Below, one piece after another: positions 17,098 to 24,810 of a stretch of 64,000 nucleotides of DNA; position 1 is the first letter of the stretch, and each line of letters opens with the position of its first letter. This stretch comes from JAVBQB01 sp031549265 (lineage in GTDB: Bacteria > Bacillota > Clostridia > Oscillospirales > JAVBQB01): the NCBI GenBank assembly GCA_031549265.1, contig JAVBQB010000001.1, forward strand, positions 186,001 to 250,000, given 5' to 3'. The notes beneath the pieces were generated by a model that worked only from the letters and a program-made list of their open reading frames with translations, ran no database searches and was not told the origin of the DNA. The translations under genes and the position numbers were made by a program.

Positions 17098-17365
17098 CCG
17101 ATATAGAAAAGGCGCCGGCAACGATTTCAGTTACGAGCCGGCGCCGCGTGATCATGTGGAGAATAATCGGCCCCCGCTTCTGGGCGGAAATTTTCTGTCG
17201 AATCTCTTTGGCGGCGGATCAAAACAGATCGGCGGATTCTTAAAAGGACTCAACCTGGATTCCGGAGACATTCTGCTAATACTGATAATAATCTACTTAT
17301 TCATAGAGAGCGACGATGACGAGATTATCATCGCGTTAGCTCTGCTCCTCTTGCTCGGACTCTGA
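17090..17365 (+). CDS. Small membrane-tail protein, gene 3 of the cluster
   Basis: About 91 residues beginning MYNRYRKGAG if started at the TTG at 17090 (GGGGGTG 6 nt upstream). A GTG at 17081 is the alternative start. The N-terminal half is polar; the middle is Gly-rich (GGNFLSNLFGGGSK). The C-terminus has a hydrophobic LLILIIIYLFI segment, an acidic SDDDE hinge and a second hydrophobic IIIALALLLLLGL segment, so it is probably membrane-inserted as a hairpin. The MYNRY start is one I associate with short clostridial proteins of unknown role. Its last 30 bp overlap the 3' end of the convergent EamA transporter gene. Confidence 0.7.
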   Translation: MYNRYRKGAGNDFSYEPAPRDHVENNRPPLLGGNFLSNLFGGGSKQIGGFLKGLNLDSGDILLILIIIYLFIESDDDEIIIALALLLLLGL

Positions 17366-18334
17366 CGATTGCCCAGGTTCAGCTAAAACTGGTTCCAGAC
17401 CGCCAGGCGGCGGCAGACCGGTTTTATTGCGCCGCTTAAACTCGCTGACTACGATCCCGATGACAATCAGAGAACTGCCGACGACCGACGATACCGTCAT
17501 TAGCTCTACATTGCCCATCATATCGGGAATTATCGTCGCGAAGATTGCTGCGAATACCGGCTCGAGCGCGAAAATCAGCGCGACGTGCGTCGGGGTTGCG
17601 TATTTCTGAGCGCGCAGCATCAAAAGATAAGCAAGCGCGGAGGCGAAGGTCGCGCAGTAAATAATCAGCAGAATGACTTCCCAGTGGAAGAAATCCGCGC
17701 GCTGCCCGGGAAGCATCGGCCAGATAATCAGCGCGGAAAAGCCGCAGGCGGCAAGATGCACCGCGTTGAGCGAAATCGGGTCGTGCTTGGAGGCAAAGTT
17801 GTCGCAAACGATCAGGTATACGGCGTAAAGAATCGCGCAAAAAAAGGTCAGCATATCGCCAAAGTTCAGCGGCGTGTATGACAGATGGATAAACGGCGGA
17901 ACTGAAAAATCAAGACTCGCGATCCCGCACACAAAAACCATACCGACCGACGCCGTCAGCACTCCGATTACTACCATGAATCTCGGCAGTTTTTTGGACA
18001 GCACCGCGACCATAACCGGCACCAGCAGGACGCTGATACTGGAGATAAAGGCGGAATTGGAGGCGCTTGTGTACTTTATGCCCTCGTACTGCAAATAGTT
18101 CGCGGCAGTCAAAATGACTCCGATTATCGCGCCGTCGCGCCACAGCTTGAGTGACGCAGTCCTTATTCTGCCGTGAAAAATGACAAACAAAATAAGCCCA
18201 GCGGCTAAAAAACGGACAGCCATGAAGGGCAATGGATCGATAAAATACATGCAAATCTGGATGACCGGAAAGGTCGAGCCCCAAATAATGGTTGCAAAAA
18301 CCAGCGACAGGTCGGTTTTGATTGGATTGTGCAT
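17336..18334 (-). CDS. EamA/DMT-superfamily transporter
   Basis: An integral membrane protein with about ten predicted helices arranged as two EamA repeats (first near ATIIWGSTFPV, second starting near LTFFCAILYAVYLI). Family members export or import amino acids, nucleotides or other metabolites; the substrate is not predictable. It has a polar C-terminal tail ending in Glu/Ser. The ATG at 18334 overlaps the stop of the upstream gene by 1 nt (TAATG), so it is the last gene of the trpS-tagO-wecB operon. The GTG at 18349 is less likely. Confidence 0.87.
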   Translation of the reverse strand: MHNPIKTDLSLVFATIIWGSTFPVIQICMYFIDPLPFMAVRFLAAGLILFVIFHGRIRTASLKLWRDGAIIGVILTAANYLQYEGIKYTSASNSAFISSISVLLVPVMVAVLSKKLPRFMVVIGVLTASVGMVFVCGIASLDFSVPPFIHLSYTPLNFGDMLTFFCAILYAVYLIVCDNFASKHDPISLNAVHLAACGFSALIIWPMLPGQRADFFHWEVILLIIYCATFASALAYLLMLRAQKYATPTHVALIFALEPVFAAIFATIIPDMMGNVELMTVSSVVGSSLIVIGIVVSEFKRRNKTGLPPPGGLEPVLAEPGQSSESEQEEQS

Positions 18335-19113
18335 TAACTGACGCCCCACGCCGGTGTTCCGTCAGGCAAAATGAAGATACTATCGTCCGGCGCGGCGGGA
18401 TTAAATGCTGTCATCTTCATGGTGTATACAGTTTTCGCATTGCTGGTCTGCGTGAATTCCTGCAACAGTCCGTTTTCGACAGAGACAATGTAGTTATTGA
18501 CCGCGCCGATCGCGTCGTCAATCACACTGACGCTGATAAACTGCTTTCCGTCAATAGCGACGACCTCGGCAGAGTTAATGCTTTCGGCCGGAGCGCTGAG
18601 AATATCTTCGTATGTCGGGATTCCCGCGGCGTTGTCAGCATCGAGATCATTTGCGGAGCTGCGATAAACCGAGCTGCCCGACGGTAGCCAGTAGTAGTAA
18701 AGCCCGCCCCCGTGAATAGCGGCGGACGTGACCGCGTTGTTCTGGCCTAGGGTTTCGGTTTTCGTGTATCCGTGTTTTACCCAAATCTGGCGCTTAGTAA
18801 CGTTCGACCCCGTATCCCACGAGATCGCGGTATCAATTTGCGCGGAATAAGCGCCAATACGGTTCAGCGTCCTGATTATTCTTTGGACGTTGCCAGAGTT
18901 CAGTTCCACCGGCACGACGTTTTCGGACAAGTTTTGCGGTACGGAGGTATTGGGCGCGGACTGGTTGGCGGCACCGGCGGCCTGGTCGGGCGGAAGCTCT
19001 ATGTTCATCGGCTGGTTGATGCTGAGGCCGGTGAAAAGAAAACTGAAAGTGATGGCTGCAACAAGAATCAGCGAGGCTCCGACCGCGAAGAAAGTCATTT
19101 TGTTCTTATTCAC
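18334..19113 (-). CDS. Membrane-anchored extracytoplasmic protein, function unknown
   Basis: About 259 residues. A short basic N-terminus (VNKNK) and one transmembrane helix (FFAVGASLILVAAITFSFL) are followed by a Pro/Ala/Asn-rich spacer and a mixed alpha/beta outer domain with many Ser, Ala and Asp. The pattern resembles LolA/outer-membrane-lipoprotein-sorting-like or DUF-type domains of clostridial surface proteins, but I cannot assign it. I chose the GTG at 19113 because GAGGAGTGG lies just upstream and the overlap with wecB is only 8 nt; the ATG at 19146 would overlap by 41 nt. The context suggests a cell-envelope role. Confidence 0.72.
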   Translation of the reverse strand: MNKNKMTFFAVGASLILVAAITFSFLFTGLSINQPMNIELPPDQAAGAANQSAPNTSVPQNLSENVVPVELNSGNVQRIIRTLNRIGAYSAQIDTAISWDTGSNVTKRQIWVKHGYTKTETLGQNNAVTSAAIHGGGLYYYWLPSGSSVYRSSANDLDADNAAGIPTYEDILSAPAESINSAEVVAIDGKQFISVSVIDDAIGAVNNYIVSVENGLLQEFTQTSNAKTVYTMKMTAFNPAAPDDSIFILPDGTPAWGVS

Positions 19114-20254
19114 CCGACCACTCCTCAGGACGGCCGCCGCGATCAAACTTCCAAAGAATCGCGTCTATAATCCGGCGGCACGCGTGGCCGTCTCCGTAAG
19201 GGTTGACCGACCGCGACATTTTCTCATAGGATACGCTTGAAGTGAGCAGTTCTGCGGTCATATCATAGATGGCCTGGCGTTCGACCCCTGCCATCTTGAC
19301 GGTGCCTGCCTTGACGGCCTCGGGGCGCTCGGTTTCGCGTCTGAGCACCAGAACGGGAACGCCGAGAGAGGGTGCCTCTTCCTGCAAACCGCCGGAATCA
19401 GTCAACACGAGATAGCTTTGCGCCATCAGGTTATGGAGCTCGTCGACATCGAGCGGATCAATCAGATGCACACGCTCAATATCTCCCAGTGCCGGATATA
19501 CGACAGACTGAACAGACGGGCTGAGGTGCACAGGATATACAACGTCTACATCTTCAAATTCAGTAACTATATCAACGATCGCGTCAAGGATGTTCTGCAT
19601 CGGCTGGCCATAGTTTTCGCGGCGGTGCGCCGTAAGCAGTATTGTGCGCCGTCCGTTATTCTTTAGATCGCGCAAAACCGGCGAGAAAAACTCGAAATTG
19701 TCTTTTACCGTGTACTTCATCGCGTCAATAACCGTGTTGCCGGTGACGAACACGTCGGCGGAAATGCCCTCGGCCGCGAGATTCTTGCGGTTTTGCCCTG
19801 TTGGACAAAAGTGAAGCGACGACAGGTCGCCGGTCAGGGTGCGGTTCATCTCCTCCGGGTACGGCGAATAGCGGTCGTATGTACGCAGACCGGCTTCGAC
19901 ATGACCGACCATTATCTTATGATAAAACGAGGACAGAGCGCCGGCAAAAGTTGTCGACGTGTCCCCGTGCACCAGCACCAAATCGGGCGCAGCTTCGTTA
20001 AGGACGTCGTCCAGCCCGTGGAGCGTTCTGCTGACTATGCTGGACAGACTTTGACCTGGCTGCATGATGCTGAGATCATAATCCGGTGATATACCGAATA
20101 TTTTAAGCGCCGAGTCCAGCATTTCGCGGTGCTGGCCGGTCACGCAGCATACGCAGTCGATGCCCTCGCGTTCTTTGAGAGCCAGTACAAGCGGCGCCAT
20201 TTTGATTGCTTCGGGCCGAGTTCCGAATACGGTCATTACGCGGAGTGGTTCCAT
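19106..20254 (-). CDS. wecB: UDP-N-acetylglucosamine 2-epimerase (non-hydrolysing)
   Basis: Converts UDP-GlcNAc to UDP-ManNAc for wall teichoic acid or other surface polymers; 382 residues. Family motifs are FGTRPEAIKMAPLV at the N-terminus, HVEAGLRTYDRYSPYPEE, TAHRRENYG and the UDP-binding DSGGLQEEAPSLGVPVLV with RRETERPE. It overlaps the upstream tagO-like gene by 1 nt (TGATG). Together the two supply the first steps of polyprenyl-linked polymer synthesis (lipid-linked GlcNAc, then ManNAc donor). No ManNAc transferase (TagA) is seen in the window. Confidence 0.95.
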   Translation of the reverse strand: MEPLRVMTVFGTRPEAIKMAPLVLALKEREGIDCVCCVTGQHREMLDSALKIFGISPDYDLSIMQPGQSLSSIVSRTLHGLDDVLNEAAPDLVLVHGDTSTTFAGALSSFYHKIMVGHVEAGLRTYDRYSPYPEEMNRTLTGDLSSLHFCPTGQNRKNLAAEGISADVFVTGNTVIDAMKYTVKDNFEFFSPVLRDLKNNGRRTILLTAHRRENYGQPMQNILDAIVDIVTEFEDVDVVYPVHLSPSVQSVVYPALGDIERVHLIDPLDVDELHNLMAQSYLVLTDSGGLQEEAPSLGVPVLVLRRETERPEAVKAGTVKMAGVERQAIYDMTAELLTSSVSYEKMSRSVNPYGDGHACRRIIDAILWKFDRGGRPEEWSGE

Positions 20255-21567
20255 CAGATTTCCCTTTCAATAGCGCCGCTGTCGGGCGCACTGTCTTTTT
20301 CCCCGGAAGCCGGCGTGACATCATAATTGGCATCATTTATTGCATCAGAAGCGACAGTATCCGAGCCGGATTCAGTTTGTTCTTGGAGATCTGGTTGCGA
20401 TTCTTTGCTTTCGTCCATTATTCTATTAACTCCCGGATCTTCGATTTCGGACTTCCCGGTATCGGACTTATCAGGTAAATCGGGATCAGGGAGCGAACTG
20501 CCGTTTGAGTTGCCGTTGCGTTTCGATCCGGACGGATTGGTCATCACTTTTGCCCCGATTGCGACAGCAGCAATAACCGCAAAGACCAGCAGCAAAGCGC
20601 GTATCTCTCCGGATAGAGTCATGATAACGGCCAGAAGGCCGAGCATACCGGACATCGCGTAAAGTATGGCGACAGCCTGTTTCTGCGAAAAACCCATGTC
20701 AATCAGCCGGTGGTGAACGTGGCTGCGGTCGGGGTGCATTGGGTTTTTACCTTTTGAGATTCTCCTGAATATCGCGAAGACCGTGTCGAAGAGAGGAAGG
20801 CCGAGAATAAGGAAAGGAACGGCAAAGGAAACGATCGCGTAAAACTTGAACAGTCCCTGAACCGAGACGACAGCCAGAATATAACCCAGGAACATAGCTC
20901 CGGTATCGCCCATGAACATTTTAGCTGGGTTAAAATTATATGGCAGAAAACCAACGCAACCGCCGGCAAGCGCGGCCATAATCATCGCGACGCCCGCGTC
21001 TTGCATTATCAGAGCGATCAGCAGGAGCGAAAACGAAGAAATCATTGATACTCCGGCGGCGAGACCGTCAAGGCCGTCGATGAGGTTTACCGAATTCGTG
21101 ATGAGTACGATCCAAAGAACCGTGATTGGAATGGAAAATACGCCGAACTCAATAAAAGACTGTTCGCTCCATAAAAACGGGTTGGAAATAAAATCGACCA
21201 CTACGCCGCAAAGCGCGGGAATCAGCGCGGCGACTATCTGCACCACGAATTTGATGAAGGCGGGCAGAGCCATTATATCGTCGATAACGCCAAGCGTGAC
21301 AATTACGACGGCGCCGAGCAGAATGCCGGTGAATTGAAGGTCAAGTTTACAAAAAAGCAGCGCGCTGACCAGGAACCCGAGAAAAATGGCTAGCCCGCCG
21401 AGACGAGGTATGGGCTTTTTGTGCATTCTGCGCTCATCTCTGGGTACGTCTACAGCGCCGATCATAACCGCGATCCTCTTTACCAGAGGTGTGGCAGCAA
21501 AAGCGACGACTACGGCAACGCCAAAAGAGACGAGCGCGGTCAGAAGCATAATAGTCTCATCAGACAT
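20254..21567 (-). CDS. Polyprenyl-phosphate GlcNAc-1-phosphate transferase (TagO/WecA-like) with acidic tail
   Basis: A multi-pass membrane enzyme that moves GlcNAc-1-phosphate from UDP-GlcNAc to undecaprenyl phosphate, starting wall-polymer synthesis. It has about 11 helices. Motifs are DVPRDERRMHKKPIPRLGG, NSVNLIDGLDGLAAG, FMGDTGAMFLG and HVHHRLIDMGFSQ. At 437 residues it is about 80-100 longer than usual: after the last helix a C-terminal cytoplasmic tail rich in Asp, Glu, Ser and Pro (from about residue 345) is probably disordered. The start follows AGGTG. It is coupled to wecB. Confidence 0.92.
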   Translation of the reverse strand: MSDETIMLLTALVSFGVAVVVAFAATPLVKRIAVMIGAVDVPRDERRMHKKPIPRLGGLAIFLGFLVSALLFCKLDLQFTGILLGAVVIVTLGVIDDIMALPAFIKFVVQIVAALIPALCGVVVDFISNPFLWSEQSFIEFGVFSIPITVLWIVLITNSVNLIDGLDGLAAGVSMISSFSLLLIALIMQDAGVAMIMAALAGGCVGFLPYNFNPAKMFMGDTGAMFLGYILAVVSVQGLFKFYAIVSFAVPFLILGLPLFDTVFAIFRRISKGKNPMHPDRSHVHHRLIDMGFSQKQAVAILYAMSGMLGLLAVIMTLSGEIRALLLVFAVIAAVAIGAKVMTNPSGSKRNGNSNGSSLPDPDLPDKSDTGKSEIEDPGVNRIMDESKESQPDLQEQTESGSDTVASDAINDANYDVTPASGEKDSAPDSGAIEREI

Positions 21568-21620
21568 GTAAGCACCTATAATAACTCTCTAGAAAGTGTT
21601 TGTTTCATGACGCTTCGGTG

Positions 21621-22619
21621 TTATTTCCCGACATAACCGATTTTTTTGGCAATCCGCCTCATTACCCGCCGCGCGATATCTTCAGCCCGGGCGGCTCCGT
21701 CGCGATATATTGCCTCCAGTTGGGCCTTGTCCTTCGATAATTGCGCGGCTCGCTCGCGTATGGGAGAAAGAATGGCGGCTACCGCCTCCCCCACCGCGGC
21801 TTTGAAATCGCCGTAGCCCTTGCCGGCAAACTCATTGACGGCCTCATCGGTGGTTTTGCCGGTTGCGGCGCAGTATATAGTCATAAGGTTGGTAACGCCC
21901 GGCTTATCGTCGCCCGGCCTCACTTCCGAGCCAGAATCGGTCACAGCGCGCTTGAACTTGCGCATTATTTCATCTTGACTGTCCGAGATAAGCACGAACG
22001 CGCCGGGGTTGGGGTCGGATTTACTCATCTTCTGCGTCGGCTCCTGCAAACTCATGATTTTCGCGCCAACTTTGGGTATAAAGAGCTCAGGCATCCGCAG
22101 CACGTCGCCGTGCAGGCCGTTGAAACGCTGGACAATATTCCGCGCGAGCTCCAGATGCTGCCGCTGATCCTCTCCAACCGGAACGAGGTCTGTGTCATAA
22201 AGGATTATATCTGCCGCCTGCAGTGTCGGATAGGTAAACAGGCCGGAATTGATATTCTGAGGATTCTTGGAGGATTTGTCCTTAAACTGAGTCATCCTGG
22301 ACAACTCTCCGAACATTGTATAGCATCCAAGCACCCAGGCGAGTTCGGCGTGTTGAGGAACGTGCGACTGTATAAAAAGGATGTTCTTTGCAGGGTCGAG
22401 GCCGCAAGCGATGATCTGTGCCAAAACGTCCAAAGTCTGGCTGCGCAGTTTGGAGGCGTCGGTTTGAACGGTGATCGCATGCATGTCCACGACCGAATAG
22501 ATGCAGTCGTAGTCGTCCTGCATATCCACCCAGTTTTTGATAGCGCCGAAATAATTGCCGAGCGTCATTGCTCCGCCGCTGGGCTGGATTCCGGAAAAAA
22601 CTCGTTTCTTTTGATCCAT
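21621..22619 (-). CDS. trpS: Tryptophan--tRNA ligase
   Basis: A class I synthetase charging tRNA-Trp; 332 residues, the usual length for the bacterial enzyme. The HIGH-type motif is PSGGAMTLGNYFGAI, and KMSKS is intact in KMSKSDPNPGAF. Other family segments are VVDMHAITV, FGELSRMTQFKDKS and PVGEDQRQHLELARN. The ATG at 22619 begins MDQKKRVFSG; upstream extension to 22739 runs into the aminotransferase gene. It starts 3 nt after that gene's stop, with an AAGGAG inside it. No T-box leader is present, as expected inside an operon. Confidence 0.96.
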   Translation of the reverse strand: MDQKKRVFSGIQPSGGAMTLGNYFGAIKNWVDMQDDYDCIYSVVDMHAITVQTDASKLRSQTLDVLAQIIACGLDPAKNILFIQSHVPQHAELAWVLGCYTMFGELSRMTQFKDKSSKNPQNINSGLFTYPTLQAADIILYDTDLVPVGEDQRQHLELARNIVQRFNGLHGDVLRMPELFIPKVGAKIMSLQEPTQKMSKSDPNPGAFVLISDSQDEIMRKFKRAVTDSGSEVRPGDDKPGVTNLMTIYCAATGKTTDEAVNEFAGKGYGDFKAAVGEAVAAILSPIRERAAQLSKDKAQLEAIYRDGAARAEDIARRVMRRIAKKIGYVGK

Positions 22620-22621
22620 GG

Positions 22622-23812
22622 TCAGCCTACGTACTCCTTTATACATTCGCCGAAAATTTTGATACCGCGGTCGATTGCATCGAGCGACGGCATAGAAAAG
22701 TTCAGTCTGAATCCGTTGGAAACGGCATTTTGGTCGCACAAGAACGCTGATCCCGGCACCGCCGCGACTTTACGGTCCTTCGCGAGGTTGCAGAGCGCGG
22801 CGCCGTCCATTCCCTCGGGTAGATTTGCCCAAATGAAAAGGCCGCCGTCAGGCACGTGCCAGCTGACTTTGTTGCCAAAGCTGCGCTGCATCGCGGCCAG
22901 CATCGCGTCTCTTTTTTCGACGTATATTTTTCGGGAAAGTTCGATATGCTCGTCAAGGTTGAACCGTTCCAGCAGACCGGAGACAAGCATCATGAAGAAC
23001 TGGTTTGTATGGACATCGGCAACCTGCTTGGCGACGACAATCTTCGCGGTAATCTCAGCGGGCGCGCAGACGAAGCCGACGCGCATTCCCGGTGATATGA
23101 TCTTGGAATATGAGCCGACATAAACAACCCGTCCGCGCTCGTCCATGGACTTGACCGGAGGGACGTACTGCCCGCTGTAGCGCAGCTCGATATACGGGTT
23201 GTCCTCTAATATGACGACGTCGTATTTGTCGGCAAGCTCAAGCAGCTTATGGCGGCGCTCGAGAGACATGGTTACGCCGGAGGGATTTTGAAAGGTAGGG
23301 ATGACGTATATCAATTTGACATTTGGCACGGTTTTAAGCGCGTGTTCGAGCGCGTCCATGTCCATACCGTCATTGTCGACAGGCACAGGCACCAGGTTCG
23401 CGCCATACGACCGAAACGCGTTGAGCGCGCCGATAAAACTCGGAGATTCGCATATGACGGCATCACCTTCGTTTACGAAAACCTTGGCTGTGAGATCTAT
23501 TCCCTGCTGGCCGCCGGTTACGATAATAAGATCGTCGCCAGGGCCGCCAACGGAGTATTTTGACTTTAGACGGCTGCTCGTTAATTCTCTGAGTGAGGGG
23601 AGGCCTTCGGTGATTCCGTACTGAAGCGAGCTCTTGTAGTTTTTTTCAAAAAGTTCGGCGGCGATTTCCGCCATTGGCTGCGCGGGAAAGGTTTCCGGAG
23701 CGGGATTACCGCCCGCAAACGATATCACTTCGGGGTTAAGTAGCACCTTAAAGATTTCGCGTATCGCCGATGGTTTGAGAGAGGATATACGGTCGGAAAA
23801 ATTGTACTGCAT
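22622..23812 (-). CDS. PLP-dependent class I aminotransferase (aminoadipate/aromatic-type)
   Basis: A fold-type I aminotransferase of 396 residues, closest in pattern to the LysN/2-aminoadipate and MocR-related group without a DNA-binding domain. Motifs are SFAGGNPAPETFP near the N-terminus, GGQQGIDLTAKVF, PTFQNPSGVTM, DNPYIELRY and the PLP Lys in GSYSKIISPGMRVGF. The start at 23812 (MQYNFSDRISSLKPS) has GGAGG 7 nt upstream. Substrate specificity cannot be fixed. It is the first gene of the operon leading to trpS, tagO, wecB and the EamA exporter. Confidence 0.88.
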   Translation of the reverse strand: MQYNFSDRISSLKPSAIREIFKVLLNPEVISFAGGNPAPETFPAQPMAEIAAELFEKNYKSSLQYGITEGLPSLRELTSSRLKSKYSVGGPGDDLIIVTGGQQGIDLTAKVFVNEGDAVICESPSFIGALNAFRSYGANLVPVPVDNDGMDMDALEHALKTVPNVKLIYVIPTFQNPSGVTMSLERRHKLLELADKYDVVILEDNPYIELRYSGQYVPPVKSMDERGRVVYVGSYSKIISPGMRVGFVCAPAEITAKIVVAKQVADVHTNQFFMMLVSGLLERFNLDEHIELSRKIYVEKRDAMLAAMQRSFGNKVSWHVPDGGLFIWANLPEGMDGAALCNLAKDRKVAAVPGSAFLCDQNAVSNGFRLNFSMPSLDAIDRGIKIFGECIKEYVG

Positions 23813-23954
23813 CAGGTAGCCTCCGTCGGACATTAATATGGACGGTATTATGTTACCACACTCAAAACAACTTGGCAAGAATTTGTCAAAATCATTTCCT
23901 TTTTAAGTGTAATATGTTATTATGTATTCCGAAGAAATTATTGGAGGATTTTCT

Positions 23955-24794
23955 GTGGACTTTTTGTACTCAGTTTTTCTAGGCCTTGTTCAGGGCCTTT
24001 CCGAGTTTTTGCCGATATCCAGCTCCGGTCATCTCTCGATATTGCAACAGGTTTTCGGTCTCCAAAATGCCGACATTACCTTTGACGTATTGCTCCATCT
24101 CGGAACCCTGGTTGCGGTATTCGCGGCCTTTTGGAGTGACATCTGCGACCTGTGGCGGGATTTCCTAGCGCTGTTCAAGCGTTCAAAAAGGCCGGGCGGC
24201 GGCGATCACAGGCCCGGTCAGAGAATGATACTGATGATCATTATCGCAACGATCCCGCTTATTCTGGTCATGCCGGTCAAACCGTTTATCGAAGGCCTGT
24301 TCAGCCAGCCGATATTTGTCGGCAGCATGCTGATTTTGACAGGTATCCTGCTGTTTTTGGCCGACGCGATCCCCCGCGGACATAAAACTGATCGAAACAT
24401 CACCCCGGTCGACGCACTGATTGTCGGCGTGATGCAGACCATCGCCGTGGTGCCGGGCCTCTCTCGCTCGGGGTCGACGATCGCTGCCGGTATCTTTTGC
24501 GGCTTCGACCGCAAATTTGCGGTGCGGTTCTCTTTCCTTATGTCCATACCCGCGGTGCTCGGCGCCAACGTCGTCAGCCTGATTGACGCCGTGAAAGAGG
24601 GCTTTGACTTTTCAAAGATGCCGGTTTATCTCGCAGGAATGGTAGTTGCCGGTGTTTCGGGCTACTTTGCGATTAAGCTGATCCGTTACATAGCGGATAA
24701 AGGCAAGTTCGGTGGTTTCGCTACATATTGCGTCATCGTCGGCGCTTTGACTATCGTATATTTCATGTTCATCCAGCCGATGTTAGGAAAATAA
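23955..24794 (+). CDS. uppP: Undecaprenyl-diphosphatase UppP (BacA)
   Basis: A membrane phosphatase that recycles undecaprenyl pyrophosphate to the monophosphate carrier for peptidoglycan and wall polymers; it confers bacitracin tolerance. It has about 279 residues and 7-8 helices. Catalytic motifs are GLSEFLPISSSGHL (Glu and Ser-rich) and PGLSRSGSTIAAG (Arg). The start is the GTG at 23955, 7 nt after GGAGG at 23943-23947; the ATG at 23922 lacks a ribosome site. ftsK follows after 16 nt. Confidence 0.94.
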   Translation: MDFLYSVFLGLVQGLSEFLPISSSGHLSILQQVFGLQNADITFDVLLHLGTLVAVFAAFWSDICDLWRDFLALFKRSKRPGGGDHRPGQRMILMIIIATIPLILVMPVKPFIEGLFSQPIFVGSMLILTGILLFLADAIPRGHKTDRNITPVDALIVGVMQTIAVVPGLSRSGSTIAAGIFCGFDRKFAVRFSFLMSIPAVLGANVVSLIDAVKEGFDFSKMPVYLAGMVVAGVSGYFAIKLIRYIADKGKFGGFATYCVIVGALTIVYFMFIQPMLGK

Positions 24795-24810
24795 TGGTGT
24801 GAGGTAAAAA

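Noticed and set aside
17336..17365. A frameshift or misannotation because two genes overlap by 30 bp at their 3' ends
   Set aside because: Both reading frames show sensible protein ends; short convergent overlaps are common in compact genomes.
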